This document shows positions 33,210-45,597 of a stretch of DNA of 64,000 nt, one piece after another. The translations under genes and the position numbers were made by a program. Below the pieces are notes generated by a model. That model worked only from the letters and a program-made list of their open reading frames with translations, was not told the DNA's origin and did no database searches. How positions within the stretch are numbered: the first letter of the stretch is position 1; each line of letters opens with the position of its first letter. The stretch is from Multifurca ochricompacta (Eukaryota > Basidiomycota > Agaricomycetes > Russulales > Russulaceae): NCBI GenBank assembly GCA_022496185.1, contig WTXG01000046.1:145512-209511 (forward strand), in the 5' to 3' direction.

Positions 33210-33480
33210 ACTCAAGAAATAATACATGTCAAAACATAGCGACAAATGGAACGGACAGAGCACCCCGACATCGCGCCGCACATCCAGCCTGGGAGAGAAA
33301 GAAAGAAGGCGAGGATAAGGTGTTCAGAAAATGCTTGAATTAGGATTTCAAGTTGGTGGTGACACAGAGGCTTTTAAGAGATCGCAATCCACAAGAGTGC
33401 TAATTCCAGGCCAAAAAATCGAGTCAGGTGCTTATATGTATACGCAGAGATATGCCAAGCCGTCCTATGTCAATGTGAGA
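33210..33480. repeat. Decayed direct copy of the 29.6-30.07 kb block
   Basis: Shares GTCAATGTGAGAGTGT-like and TATATGTATACNCAGAGATATG segments with 29990-30065. With the copy at 29.5-30.07 kb it brackets the divergent kinase, suggesting a second, older repeat unit of about 3.4 kb (membrane ORF plus kinase). Confidence 0.6.
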
Positions 33481-34104
33481 GTGTCGGGGGTCATAAGCGG
33501 GACATTCCAACTTCCATCTTCCTGGTTCTCTCTTCTCTTCTATAAGGTCACCAAAGACGACACCACTACTACTAAGTCAGAGGAAAGGAAAGCGGACTTC
33601 CCAGACACAGTTCCGCTGGTATACTTGTCTTAGTCACATCGATCTCTCAATCGCTATTTTTCATGAGTTGGAGCAACTCACCCAGGTCTGTGAACCAGCT
33701 AGCTTTGGTTAAAATTAGGAAGAAGTCATGGACGAGAATTACCGAAAGGCTCGCAAGATGGATTCCGAATGTTTCGCTCCCCTCTAGTTCCAGATCACAC
33801 TGAAATGGTCAAGATCGTGCGCGACTATCAAGGGGGCTTGTCGATGATTGATTGCCCGAGTGAGGCAAAGATAGGGTCCACTTCAGGGCCATCTTCTTTT
33901 GCCAGTCATCGCTTTAGTCGATAGATACATTGATTCGATACGATACGTAGAGAACGTGGATGTGAATTTATAACCTGTGGATAAGATTAGTTAATACTGT
34001 CCACATGTGAATAGTCCCAAGAATTCATCCTGTTCGAGAAACATCCCCGTCTGTTGCTTCATCGCTCCCCACTCGACTCTGCTTTCTCTATACCAGACCA
34101 GGTG
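33481..34104. other. Intergenic before arm D, no gene seen
   Basis: Short overlapping ORFs only; none has recognisable content. The duplicated arm D begins at about 34105. Confidence 0.45.
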
Positions 34105-34183
34105 ATCAACTTCAATTGACACAGACACTACAAAAAAATCTATAACAAATCTAGAAAGAGGCAGTCCCGATCCCAACTCGTTA

Positions 34184-36616
34184 TTATTTCAGTAAACTAG
34201 AAACTGGTTTCTGCGATGATTTACTGTATAGTGTCTTACTCGTCCCTTTGCTCCGCGATGAAACTACATCACTTGACGGCTGTATTGAACTGGGTGGCAA
34301 CATCCACCTACGAATCTGATCTGAATTCTTCTCCTCAGAGCTGATATCTTCCGCCTTCCGCTTCCGCCGATCCCTGCTCTTCGATGCATCGTGACCCATA
34401 TCCGTCTTATCCAGGCTGCCGTCGTCTTCGATGTCCCATTTAGATCTGAGGTACTTGTTCATGATGGACAATACAAATTCAGAAGAACGAAGCCTCTTCG
34501 AGCGTTTCTGACTCGTTCGTCGTCATTCCGCTTTTTTTCGGTTGTCAATCGATTTCTTCGGTATATCGTGTTGTGGTCAATATAGGTAAAGTCATGGAAA
34601 AGGAACGAATTCTTCAATCATTTCCATACAGGGGTGTTGATGAGCCCTTCGGCAGTTGTGAGGAGATATTGAATGGTCAAGAGGAAGGTTAACGCAAGGC
34701 AGACAATTTGCCATTACCACCTGTGACGAGATGGTCTTGACTTGATTGGTGTACTCATCGAATACCAGTTGCATGTGCTTTGTACATCCCTTCCTGAGCC
34801 CTGCACTTGCTATTCATATAGAAGTACCCAAAAGAATGACTCCAGGTCATCTGAGACTTCATGAGCCGTATATCGAGGTTCCCTTAAACGTGAAATAGAA
34901 ATGAATTGCCATGTGCCCTGCACAAAATTCAAATTAGCACATAATCCATGAGAAATCTTCACAGATAACATACCGTGCGTGAATGCTGCCTTGGCCCTTC
35001 CTCGACGCCCTTATGCACTTGCTTCGACAAGTCCCAATCAATTAACATTCCAGTGCCCTCCTCTGTGATCAGGATGTTTCCTGCGCTCACATCCCGATGT
35101 AGAATCTGAGCCCTCTCATACGCTGCAGAGTGAGCTGTCGTGACCCATCACCATACATTCCATGAGTAACAAACAATATTCCTTACCAACGATCGCATCC
35201 CGAATAACTTCGCACAACTGTCTTGTTGATTTGAATGTGCTAAGAGGCTTTCCAAGGGTCTCCAACACCAGTCGATAATGAACATATGGATCACGTGTGG
35301 CTGCCAGGACACCACTCATGTTCGCCATTGGGAATTCTCAGATAGTCCTGTGTCCTTGTCCTTTGTGTGGCAAACGAGGGGTGGCGGTGCACTCAGGTGA
35401 CAGAGGAACGTCACCAGCTGCACCCAATTTTGATATGTTGGGTACCTGTGCGTCGTGCAGCTTGTGATATATATCACCTTCCTTTTCAATTCCAGGAAGG
35501 TCAGTCCTCCAAAAATCTTTGAGGTATACCAAGTTTGTACTTGTGACGTCGTACGCGATATAACCGAATGTAGAGCGACCAAATAGACCTCCTGTATCCC
35601 ACACCGCGCTTGGTGTAATGTAAACTCCGAGATCTTCATTGGCGCTTCGATCGTCGTGAATGAGGAACCTCTGAAGATCGGCCTTCTTGGTGTTCTCCAA
35701 ACCAGGGTATCTCTTCAGTTTAGGAAGTGCTACCTCTGCTTCGTCGTCTGTCACAGAAGCAACAGTGGTGTCATGGCCACGCTCGATGTCAGAGAGGAAA
35801 TTGAATCTCCAAATGAATTCGAGGAGGGTGTCGGGTTCGGTAAGCCACTTGAATGATTCTGTGTATATGACACCGCTGCGATCCCATCGAAGGAGGCGAC
35901 CCTTTTCACCGAAAAGAAATATCGAAAATGAAAACACACGGAATTGAGATTGGTGATGTGCTGAAGCATAGGCGGTCATCTGGCCGCACGCTCGGTAAGC
36001 GCTATCCGAGAATCGTATGTGACTCTTCGCTTCATCTCCCCTCTTCTTCATCACCTTCATGTCACGGAATATGTCAGCCTTATTCTTATTCTCGATCCAC
36101 ATTTCCATCGTTTTCCAATTCAGTGGCTTTCCCTCATCAGAGCGACGAGGATTACTTGAATAAACGGATATACTAGGTTTCGACCGATAAGGCCCATCCT
36201 GGGACGTAGTGGTGTTGTTAAATTTAAGCTTGGGACAAAGACCAGCTGTCTTAATTGCCTGAATCTATATTGGGTGTAAGTATATAATCATCCATGCATC
36301 AGATGGAAGAGAAACTTGCAAATGTGTCCTCATGCTGTGAGGCGGTTGATTCGTCAAACAAGATTCCACCTGTTGGCCGTGTTTCGCGTGCCTCAGGAAC
36401 GAATTCCTTCAAAAACTCCTTTACTGGCATAGGCCCGACGAATTTCTCGGAAGCGTCGAAGGTCATTTCTTGATAGCGTTTCGGGGCCGTTGGCTGAAGT
36501 GTAGAGCTGTGGGCTTCACTTCCTTGAAGATCTCTCTTTAATTGTGTTGTTTTAGAAAGTGTTTTCGCTGAGTGAGGGTCTTTGGAGTTAGGTGGATTGC
36601 TGCGTTTAAGAGGCAT
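34184..36616 (-). pseudogene. FunK1 kinase pseudogene, unit D
   Basis: The inverted copy of kinase A. Exon 1 (36616-36320), the GC-AG intron (36265-36319) and exon 2 from 36264 are nearly identical to kinase A, including [14 protein letters not shown] one-base deletion near 35385 (after PECTATP) shifts the frame, followed by further one-base losses in the [15 protein letters not shown] segment near 35310. The C-terminal part has more indels (about 34500-34790) before an intact-looking tail with [11 protein letters not shown] ending at 34184. Subtilase D upstream in the same unit remains intact, so decay is confined to the kinase. Confidence 0.9.
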
Positions 36617-38457
36617 GTTGTGAGACAAAGTGAGTGTGGGGAGGGTTGAATGCAGGGAACACTTACAGGTGGCACTAAATAGGTGAGCCTAGACAGTCGG
36701 ACGCAATCAGATGGAGTATTAGGGTTTCTGGAGCGGTGTTGAGATTATCGATAATGAGTCAACAGGGTCTGAGCGGAGCGCAACGACTGGGAAGAGCGTG
36801 TCGCAAAAAGTTGAAGTTGAACCTTAAAGGTTGTAAATGGACGCGTTTGGTCACGTGTGGGCGTGACTTGACTGGAGCTCTCGAGGATTCCAAGTCTCTA
36901 CCTGTATCTCTCTGTATTACAATTCAATGGGCATTACAGTCACAGTGTCAGTAGGTCAAGCTGAGGATTGTGTAGGTTTCACCTAAGATCAACTCCTTCT
37001 GTCAAGCATGTGTAGGTCTGCTGGGCCAAAATTACCCATCTTGGCAAGCAGCATAATAGGGAGGAGAATTCACTGACACACTGACACACTGACACCGACA
37101 CGTGTGCAAGGAAGGGATGATGGCTGGGTTTCAATGCGCTGTTTTTTTGTTGTTGCTCAACATTACTTCTATGGCACTCTACAAACTCTCGATTTATATT
37201 GGCACCCCCAACCCCCATCTATATACGAGGTGGCCCACGATTTTAGATCCGCTTCTTCCACTCATTCGGAATCATAGTGGAAAATTAACTGTGCAATCAC
37301 TTGCTCTCGTCTCATTTGCGCCACCTGATATGGTGGGGCTCTGCTTGCCATACCTTTTAAAAGAATTTCCAGTTGTAGGTAGTACACAGTATGACGCAGC
37401 TAGCAGTTAAAGAAAAGGTCAAGCAGTAAAATATAAGATGAAGCCTTGGCGCTGCAGGACTTCCCACATAAATCCAGGGCAGTAGTTAAACCCCACACCT
37501 TAGAACAAGACCGAGCACAAAGGCATCCCAGCTTCGGCTGCCACTTATTTTAGTGTTTCTCTTGAGCAATAAAGACTATTCCAGGAATCCGAGTAGGCGG
37601 AAGTGCAAAACGGAAGTTAGTGTGGACTAAAGGGAGGAGACGTTCGACCAGATGCGCCACCCAACTCGAGCGAGCAGCTCAGCAGCGGAGGTTCATCATG
37701 GGTCAAATGATCCACCGTAACGAATGTATTTTTACACCGTAGAAATACTGGGTCGGGGTGGCACTTCTTGGGACTTGCCATACGTTTTGTGATCCCTGAG
37801 ACGAGTGTGAGTTTAGATGCCCAAGAAAATGAAGACTGGAGTATACTCAAAAAAGTATCGAGAGCGGGCGTCTCGCGACATCGTGGTGTTGTCGCTCAGA
37901 ATGACGTTAACATTAACACATGAAACGACCCAGAGAAGCAAGGAACCCCATGATGACGGGGCTCAATAAGACAGGAAATTCGACGTTGAAAGGTTATTAC
38001 CGCCGCGCGATGGGTACTTAACTACCCAGGATAAGGGGTGAACCCCATAGCAACCGGATCCGTTATCCCGCTCCCGCATTACCGGTACACTCCTTACAAC
38101 ATGCACGCAACACATCTTTAATTCTTTTTTACTTTGGCCCTTTGGCCTTCTTGTACTCTCACATCAATAACCACTCCAATTGAAGTCACTCGTTTCCTAT
38201 CTAAATAAGTAGCTCATTTAACTGAATAGAGCATACTCTCCCCAAGACACACATTCCCGTCTTGTGCGATCATTAATGTGTTGAAACCTAGCTTTGCCGT
38301 GGGACATGGGAAGTGAAAGGTGATCATGCTCAATTTTACGCTTGTACACTGGTAATTAATGAAAGAAATAACTGAAAGTTTCCATAGGACCTAATTACTA
38401 GTAAACCCATAAACCCATCATAGAACAACGGGTTATAAAACAAAGAAGAAAAATCCA
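36617..38457 (-). other. Spacer of unit D, no convincing gene
   Basis: Reverse-complement counterpart of 1628-3562. Contains the same short ORFs (37102-37410, 37617-37850), considered non-coding for the same reason. Confidence 0.55.
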
Positions 38458-39936
38458 TCAGAAGAAGTTAGTATAATTGTTGAACACCAACAAGTTCGGT
38501 GTGTTCAAATCGACTTCCGAAAGCAAGTCCCGGCTCGAGAGCTTAATCACCGCCGCTTTCAGGTCAGAAGGGGTGAGCAATTTGAAAGGATGGGCCAACT
38601 TCGAGGGAGGAACGAAGCCCGACGCCCATTGTGCAGTGGTGGGAACGATTGACGAAGCGAGGGGGTTGAACTTCGTGGACGGAAGGGTGGAAAGGTGATA
38701 TGCCAGAAGACCAGCAACATGAGGTGACGCCATAGATGTGCCGGAAATGATATTCTCCGCAGAATCAGATCCAATCCAAGTAGACATGATATCCTGACCG
38801 GGGGCAAACACATCAACACAAGGACCATGGTTAGAGAACCAGGCACGCTCGTCACTAAGCGTGGACGCCGCAACCGTGATCGCCTTCACAGCGGCAGCGG
38901 GAGAGTAAGAGCACGCGTCGTCGTCATTGTTACCCGCCGCGACAGCGAAATGGAGGCCAGTATCGACTGCACCATTGACTGCCTGATCCAGAGCACGAGA
39001 TCGTCCACCACCCAATGACATATTCGCCACAGATCCCTTGTGTTTCGTCGTCCCAGTCGCCTTGATCTCTTCCTCCGCCTCCTTCGCCTTCAGTGCCGCA
39101 GATTCAGCAGCGAAAATAACACCCGAGATCACATCAGAATTACTCCCAGTCCCATCCGATCCAAGCACCTTGACCGCAATTACATTCGCAGATTTTGCGA
39201 CACCGTATTTGCGCGACGCAATCGTCCCAGCGCAGTGAGTACCGTGACCATTGACATCTTCATCAAAGTCATTCACAGGGATAGTCTTGCCCCATGACGC
39301 ACGTCCTTCGAAATCCATGTGATGGATGTTGATACCGGTATCAATGATGTAAACATCGACGCCTTCGCCGCCACTTGGTTGGTGCTCGTACTTGGTGAAA
39401 GTACCATGTGTAAGCTTGGGACGGTGACTGATACGTGCAAGACCCTGATAATGAAATTACAATGAGTCAGATATATAATCCCAAATATGTAAGGTAGTTA
39501 TGGCACTCACCCAAGGTGCAGGTTCCTGGATATGTTGGGTGCTGATTATCTGGTCGCGCTCAACATAGTCGACTTCAGGCATCCCACGAATCCTCTCGAT
39601 GACATTCTCGGTGAACTTTCCAGCATAACCCTTGATATGACTGTCAAACACGTGACGGAGGCCATTATCGCGTTCTAAGAGAGGGTCCTCGGAGTGTGCT
39701 GACTGGAGGAAGTTGAGGTGATTGCCCATGGCGACAGGCGACAGACCCTTCTTGAACATGACGATGTATGAATTATTGACGAGACCGTAAGGAGCTTCAT
39801 GAGCTGCTGTAAGAAGGGGGGCAAGGCCAAAAGGAGAGTCTTTGCGTGCATCATAGTGATAGCCGGTAGAAAGTAGAGTAGCCCATGTAGAAGCGGCCAA
39901 GGAGAGGGAGAGGGAGAGGAGTGAAATGGAGAGCAT
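38458..39936 (-). CDS. Secreted subtilisin-like serine protease, unit D
   Basis: Family S8A endopeptidase, 470 aa. Exons 39936-39511 and 39444-38458, intron 66 nt. The same architecture as copy B: signal peptide, I9 propeptide, catalytic triad in YIIDTG, NGHGTHC and GTSMASPHVAG. Sequence features place it next to pseudogene A: post-Ser loop TKFNPLASSIVP and C-terminus SEVDLNTPNLLVFNNYTNFF. It differs from A by lacking both nonsense codons and by propeptide-end residues QIISTQHIQEPAPW, which it shares with copy E. The KDFEG site reads MDFEG. TATA box at 39976-39981 and the 15-bp palindrome at 40064-40078 lie upstream. Confidence 0.96.
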
Positions 39937-39975
39937 GCTAGGCGGTGTGGTTATGATGATTGGAGGCAGGCCGAC

Positions 39976-40078
39976 TTTATATGTGGAGTCCTCAGCTTAA
40001 GTTGTTCTATTGCCCAAGGTATTCCCGCAGACCGAGATAGAGCAGGAACCAGTTGATGGAGTCTGCCCTGGCAGGGCA
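39976..40078 (-). promoter_or_regulatory. Promoter of subtilase D
   Basis: TATAAA (39981-39976) and the perfect palindrome TGCCCTGGCAGGGCA (40064-40078) at the same spacing as in units B and C. Confidence 0.6.
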
Positions 40079-40266
40079 CTCGCGAAACCTGTCTGATAAT
40101 TGATTTCAAAGTAACTTAGATGGGGACTTGTTTCTGTTTTGGACCGTGTATTCAATTTCCGTGACAAGGCCGAGTTTGAGAGACAGCGGGTGATTAACGA
40201 TTTTCATAAAGACAGGTAAGGAAAGAGGAGTACAAAGATAATCAGTTACCCGATAATTGATCCTTA

Positions 40267-40533
40267 TTACAACCTGTTTACGGGTCTGGATATACCATGG
40301 TGGAGGCACAGGCACAGCGGGGTTAAGACTCGTGGTGATTCAGGTCGGTGGCGGTGCCTCACGTGTTCCGAAGTGGGCTTACCTAACACGAACAAGCTGT
40401 CTTCACCGGGAACACCAGCGAGATTGTCGAAGTTGCGTGAACCAAGAATGGCGAACATGACCGCGTGAAGAGGACGAACCCTTATTGACTCGAAGGAGCT
40501 TGACTTGTGATAATCGTTTGGTGGGTCAGTCAA
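40267..40533 (-). other. Short ORF upstream of subtilase D (hypothetical)
   Basis: 88 codons, homologous to the ORFs at 7998-8207 and 49390-49650 (start MTDPPNDYHKSSSFESIRVR). No recognised domain. It is oriented like the subtilase and ends about 190 bp before the promoter palindrome. Confidence 0.3.
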
Positions 40534-40577
40534 ACATTTCCCTACCTGTCAAACTGTAAGCGAGGTGCAATTTGAAC

Positions 40578-41164
40578 TAGTGTTCGCTACGGGTAGGCGC
40601 AACCCGCCGGGTATGTGGTCAGGGTACATGCGGGTACGGGTTGGGGTCAAGTCTTCATACCCCTCATGTGACCCCTACCCGCAGACACCCAACCCTTACC
40701 CGCCAGAGCGGGTAAGCTGAAATTGGAAGGGCAGCAATGAGGGTGGCAACGCATGTGGCATTGCACCAGCCACAGAAAAACTATACAGTACATGTATTGT
40801 AGATACTGTATACAGACCCAGTGGTCCCATTGCATACAACTTAGGCTCTTCTATGTTTGGGAGCTTGGATGAAGGCAGGTTATGTAGAGACTGCTGATTT
40901 AAGTATGCAGCATCTCAACCTGATACCAAAAACAATGAAGAATGGCCAGATGATGAATGGATTATAACTTAAGTAGTACAATGTTATTCTAGGCTATCAG
41001 ACTTGAAATATAAATATCTACCCTTACCCACAGGTATACGACCCGTGGTGTACCCGTACCCGTAGTATGGCAAACCCGTACCCTTGGTGTAAGGGTCCGG
41101 GTACATACGGGTACGGGTACGGGTCCATGTGTTTTTACCCGCGGGTTACCCGTGGCGAACACTA
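40578..41164. mobile_element. Non-autonomous hAT-like MITE, 587 bp, with 8-bp TSD
   Basis: Terminal inverted repeats TAGTGTTCGCTACGGGTA and its mirror TACCCGTGGCGAACACTA (one mismatch). The 8-bp sequence ATTTGAAC flanks it on both sides (40570-40577 and 41165-41172). Unit C (about 49690) has a single ATTTGAAC, and unit B has the related uninterrupted site near 7950, so empty sites are available for comparison. An 8-bp duplication and short TIRs are diagnostic of the hAT superfamily. The interior is rich in CGGGTACGGGTA subterminal words and encodes no transposase. Confidence 0.9.
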
Positions 41165-41172
41165 ATTTGAAC

Positions 41173-42167
41173 GGGTGAGTTCTTTAGACCACTCGCCTCC
41201 GCTGTTAGTCCGTCAACATAATTAATTATAACAGTTACGTGCACCCCCGGCGAAACACACTGGGTCACCGGTACTGTTTAGGTTCCCACACGGTCTACCT
41301 CAGATTCTATACAGCTAGCTTCAATCCTCAAGCTATCGCCAGGTAGGCCAAGGACATTCAAGAACGCATCACGCAGGGAATCTCCTGTCCACTCTCCCCT
41401 ATAGCTCGCATTTAATCTGGCAGTAGCTACACGATTTTGCAGTGCAATAGGCCATGAAACTTGGAGTTCCAGGGCAATACAATTGCAGGTTCCGAAAATC
41501 TTGCTCTCGAATCCTCACAGAACAGTGCAACGTTCGCCAAATTCCAGATGAGGGCACAGGTCGATCTGGGCGAGATTAACCCGGATTGGAGAGGGCGGGA
41601 TGGTTAAAACTTCAACTCAACTCCGTTTTGGCTTTCTCGACACCACGTGTGCCCTGAGGTCCAGAACCTCTTTTTGTAGTGTCCGTTTTCCTCAATGTTG
41701 AATTGCCTCTGGAAAAACCTACTCCCCAGGTTTCTTTATCTTAGTGTTGCTTGCTATCGGGAGATTGAAAATTGAATATGCTATACGCCTGTTTCGGCTT
41801 GCATGGAAGAGAGCAATTCGCAATCCAGGACGAGAGAGCGGAAGGAAGCGGTCCGATATCATGTGACTTCCCGTACAAGTGACTTTGACACCTTGCGACC
41901 ACTGATGCATGCTTCACCACTTAGGTTTGCAGAAGACTCTACATACCATCATCAGTACACATGACCTTTGTGCTTTATCTGCATATTATGATGATGAAGG
42001 AGAAAATTATCCACAACGGTCATTCTAGCTCAAACGGGGGAACCAACTTCACTTTCCCTGTCTAGCGTTATTCTCGTGTGACTGGCGAAATGCGACCCGT
42101 TAGCGATGAAGGCTATTAATCCTTCTACCTATCAGCTCAAGTCTGGAGTTGATGCGCACTTTCACTA
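41173..42167. other. Unit C tail with rearranged relic ORF, no intact gene
   Basis: Counterpart of 7020-7900 (unit A) and 49690-50650 (unit E). Segments of the unidentified ORF relic are present near 41330-41680 but internally rearranged: a piece of the leading part now precedes the rest. Confidence 0.45.
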
Positions 42168-42690
42168 ACTTCACTATGTAGCGAACCATTTCAGCTCGTG
42201 CTCTTTCGGCGATTATTTCAAAGTCAAAGTCAAATTTTAATTCACTGAGGAGCAATTATTTTCTGGATGAGGGCAGTTCGGAGGTGTCTCGGTGCGTGCC
42301 AACGTCTCAAGCATGTAAGGCGGCTTTGACGAAATCTGGCGGAAAGATTGAACGGCCAATAAGCCTTTTTCAAGAGGGTTTGGGACCATCCACAGCTCCT
42401 CCCGCCTCAGATCAACACCGCGCCTGTCTCTAAGGTGATTGATGTGGCTAATGGGACAGGCACTTTGGCGCATGAATTTGCCTTCTTGCGCGATGTATGG
42501 GATCGCGACATTCTCAAGTCGCCTTGTGCGATATTTCCTCCGCGAAGTTGGATAGACCCGGGGACAGGAAGATAACATTTTTTCAGCAAGATGTCAACAA
42601 GCTGTTTCCGAACGAAATGCTGGGAACGATTGAGCTTGCCAATCGCACAGGGGTGGGCTCGGAAGATGGCGTTACAATACCCGCATGACC
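42168..42690 (+). pseudogene. Methyltransferase relic, unit C
   Basis: Counterpart of the relic at 6472-7011. The N-terminal part has in-frame stops (TAG and TAA replacing sense codons seen in unit E). The motif I-like VIDVANGTGTLAHEFAFL survives at about 42440-42490, and ITFFQQDVNKLFP follows in another frame. It ends at the same deletion as unit A, so this deletion predates the A/C split. Confidence 0.5.
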
Positions 42691-43138
42691 TCATACAATA
42701 TTCTTACATAAAGATACTTATAGCCAGGGGGGCACCTGATCCTGCGAGACCTTGATCCCGTTCTATATAGTGATGAGAATCCTCTACTTTCCCCTCCACC
42801 ATTTTGGGGAGAAGAACCTAATGCCAGGGCTCATATGCAAGGTAAGTCTACCTTAGCCAAGATAAGTCTCACTTACACTGGGGCTTCCATCGAGAGAAAC
42901 TTTGTCGTTAAGTGGGACGACGAAGTGAGTCAACTTTATGCTTAGGCCTCCCTACACAAATGGCCGTTTTTCTCCAAGTTCCACGTTTCTTATGTATATG
43001 TTAAGCTTTGGGTTTTGTCTCCACCCAGATGGACTACAAGGTGACACCAAACCAGGTAATGAACTTCAATTGACGCAGACACTATAACAAAATCTAAAAT
43101 AAATCTAGAAAGAGGCAGTCCCGATCCCAAACTCGTTA

Positions 43139-45597
43139 TTATTTCAGTAAACTAGAAACTGATTTCTGCGATGATTTACTGTATAGTGTCTTACTCGTCC
43201 CTTTGCTCCGCGATGAAACTACATCACTTGACGGCTGTATTGAACTGGGTGGCAACATCCACTTACGAATCTGATCTGAATTCTTCTCCCCCGAGCTAAT
43301 ATCTTCCGCCTTCCGCTTCCGCCGATCCCTGCTCTTCGATGCATCGTGGCCCATATCCGTCTTATCCAGGCTACCGTCGTCTTCGATGTCCCATTTAGAC
43401 CCGAGGTACTTGTTTATGATTAGTAATACGAATGTAGAAGAACAAAGCTTCTCCTGAGCCTCTTTGACTCGTGAATCGCCCTGCCGCTTCTTTTCAATTT
43501 CTAATTGGGGCGGCGGCTTGAACCAAGTTGTGGCTTCAGATACAGGTAGTAGTCATGGAACAAAGAGCGTAGTTCTTCAATTATTCCACGCACGGAGTGT
43601 TGACAAGCCCATCCGCAGTCGTAAGTAGTTCCTCGACAATACCACGATCAAGGTATAAGTCAGCAAGGCAGACAATTTTGCCATTACCACCTGTGACGAG
43701 ATGGTCTTGACTTGACTTGGTGTACTCATCGAATACCAGTTGCATGTGCTTTGATACATCCGCCATCCTGGAACCCCTGCACTTGGCTATTTGATATAGA
43801 AGTACCCAAAAGAATGACTCTAGGTCATCTGAGACTTCATGAGCCGTATACCGAGGTTCCCTTAATTGCGATATAGAAATGAATTGCCATGTACCCTGCA
43901 CACAATTCAATTTAGCACATAATCCATGGGAGATCTTCACAGATGACATACCGTGCGTGAATGCTGCCTTGGACCTTCCTCAACACCCTTATGCACTTGC
44001 TTCGACAAGTCCCAATCAATTAACATTCCAGTGCCCTCCTCTGTGATCAGGATGTTTCCTGCGCTCACATCCCGATGTAGAATCTGAGCCCTCTCGTACG
44101 CTGCAGAGTGAGCTGTCGTGACCCATCACCATACATTCCATGAGTATGAAATGATATTCCTTACCTACGATCGCATCCCGGATGACTTCGCACAACTGTC
44201 TTGTTGATTTGAATGTGCTAAGAGGCTTTCCAAGGGTCTCCAATACCAGTCGATAATGAACATATGGATCGACGTGTGGCTGCCCAGGACACCATTCATG
44301 TTCACCGCCGGGAATTCTCAGATAGTCCTGTGTCCTTGTCCTTTGTGTAGCAAACGAGGCGGTGGCGGTGCACTCAGGTGACAGAGGAACGTCACCAGCT
44401 GCACCCAATCTTGGTATGTTGGGTACTTGTGCGTCATGCAGCTTGCAATATATATCACCTTCCTTTTCAATTCCAGGAAGGTCAGTCCTCCAAAAATCTT
44501 TAAGGTATACCAAGTTTGTACTTGCAACGTCGTACGCGATATAACCGAATGTAGAGCGACCAAATAGACCTCCGGTATCCCACACCGCGCTTGGTGTAAT
44601 GTAAACTCTGAGATCTCCATTGGCGCTTCGATCGTCGTGAATGAGGAACCTCTGAAGATCGGCCTTCTTGGTGTTCTCCAAACCAGGGTATCTCTTCAGT
44701 TTAGGTAGTGCTACCTCTGCTTCGTTGTCTGTCACAGGGGTAACAGTAGTGTCATGGCCACGCTCGATGTCGGAGAGGAAATTGAATCTCCAAATGAATT
44801 CGAGGAGGGTGTCGGGTTCGGTAGTCCACTCGAATGGTTCTGTGTATATGACACCGCTGCGATCCCATCGAAGGAGGCGACCCTTTTCACCGAAAAGAAA
44901 TATCGAAAATGAAAACACACGGAATTGAGATTGATGATGTGCTGAAGCATAGGCGATCATCTGGCCGCACGCTCGGTAAGCAGTATCCGAGAATCGTATG
45001 TGGCTCTCTGCTTCATCTCCCCTCCTCTTCATCGCCTCCGCGTCACGGAATATGTCAGCTTGGCTCTTATTCTCGATCCACATCTCCATCGTTTTCCAAT
45101 TCAATGACTTTCCCTCATCAGAGCGACGAGGATTACTTGAATACACAGATATATCAGGTTTCAACCGATAAGGCGGATCCTGTGACGTAGTAGTGTTGTT
45201 GAATTTGAGTTTGGGACAAAGGCCAGCTGTCTTAATTGCATGAATCTAGGTTGGGTGTAAGTATATAATCATCCATGCATCAGATGGAAGAGAAACTTGC
45301 AAATGTGTCCTCATGCTGTGAGGCGGTTGATTCGTCAAACAAGATTCCACCTGTTGGCCGTGTTTCGCGTGCCTCAGGAACGAATTCCTTCAAGAACTCC
45401 TTTACTGGCATAGGCCCGACGAATTTCTCGGAAGCGTCGAAGGTCATTTCTTGATAGCGTTCTGGGGCCGTTGGCTGAAGTGTAGAGCTGTGGGCTTCAC
45501 TTCCTTGAAGATCTCTCTTTAACGGTGTTGTTTTAGAAAGTGTTTTCGCTGAGTGAGGGTCTTTGGAGTTAGGTGGAGTGCTGCGTTTAGGAGGCAT
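43139..45597 (-). CDS. FunK1 kinase, unit C, C-terminally truncated
   Basis: Exons 45597-45301, 45245-44165, 44100-43952 and 43895-43581 join in phase (intron 1 is GC-AG). They give 613 aa that keep the whole kinase core: [21 protein letters not shown] and IDWDLSK, then [17 protein letters not shown] one-base deletion near 43588 brings TAA at 43581-43583, about 150 residues before the end of kinase A. The DNA for the lost tail ([10 protein letters not shown] and beyond) persists down to 43139 with additional indels. IDWD here fits the family better than IDWE in kinase A. It may therefore still make an active kinase without the basic tail, or be at an early stage of decay. Confidence 0.82.

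Larger units (their letters stand above)
34105..40083 (-). repeat. Right inner arm (unit D) of the inverted duplication
   Basis: Reverse-complement match to 1-6095, gene for gene: subtilase D, spacer, kinase D. Differences are scattered substitutions and one-base deletions, mainly in the kinase. Confidence 0.9.

Noticed and set aside
40590..41160. CGGGTACGGGTA runs as interstitial telomere or centromere repeats
   Set aside because: The runs lie inside a 587-bp element with terminal inverted repeats and 8-bp target duplications, so they are subterminal parts of a MITE.
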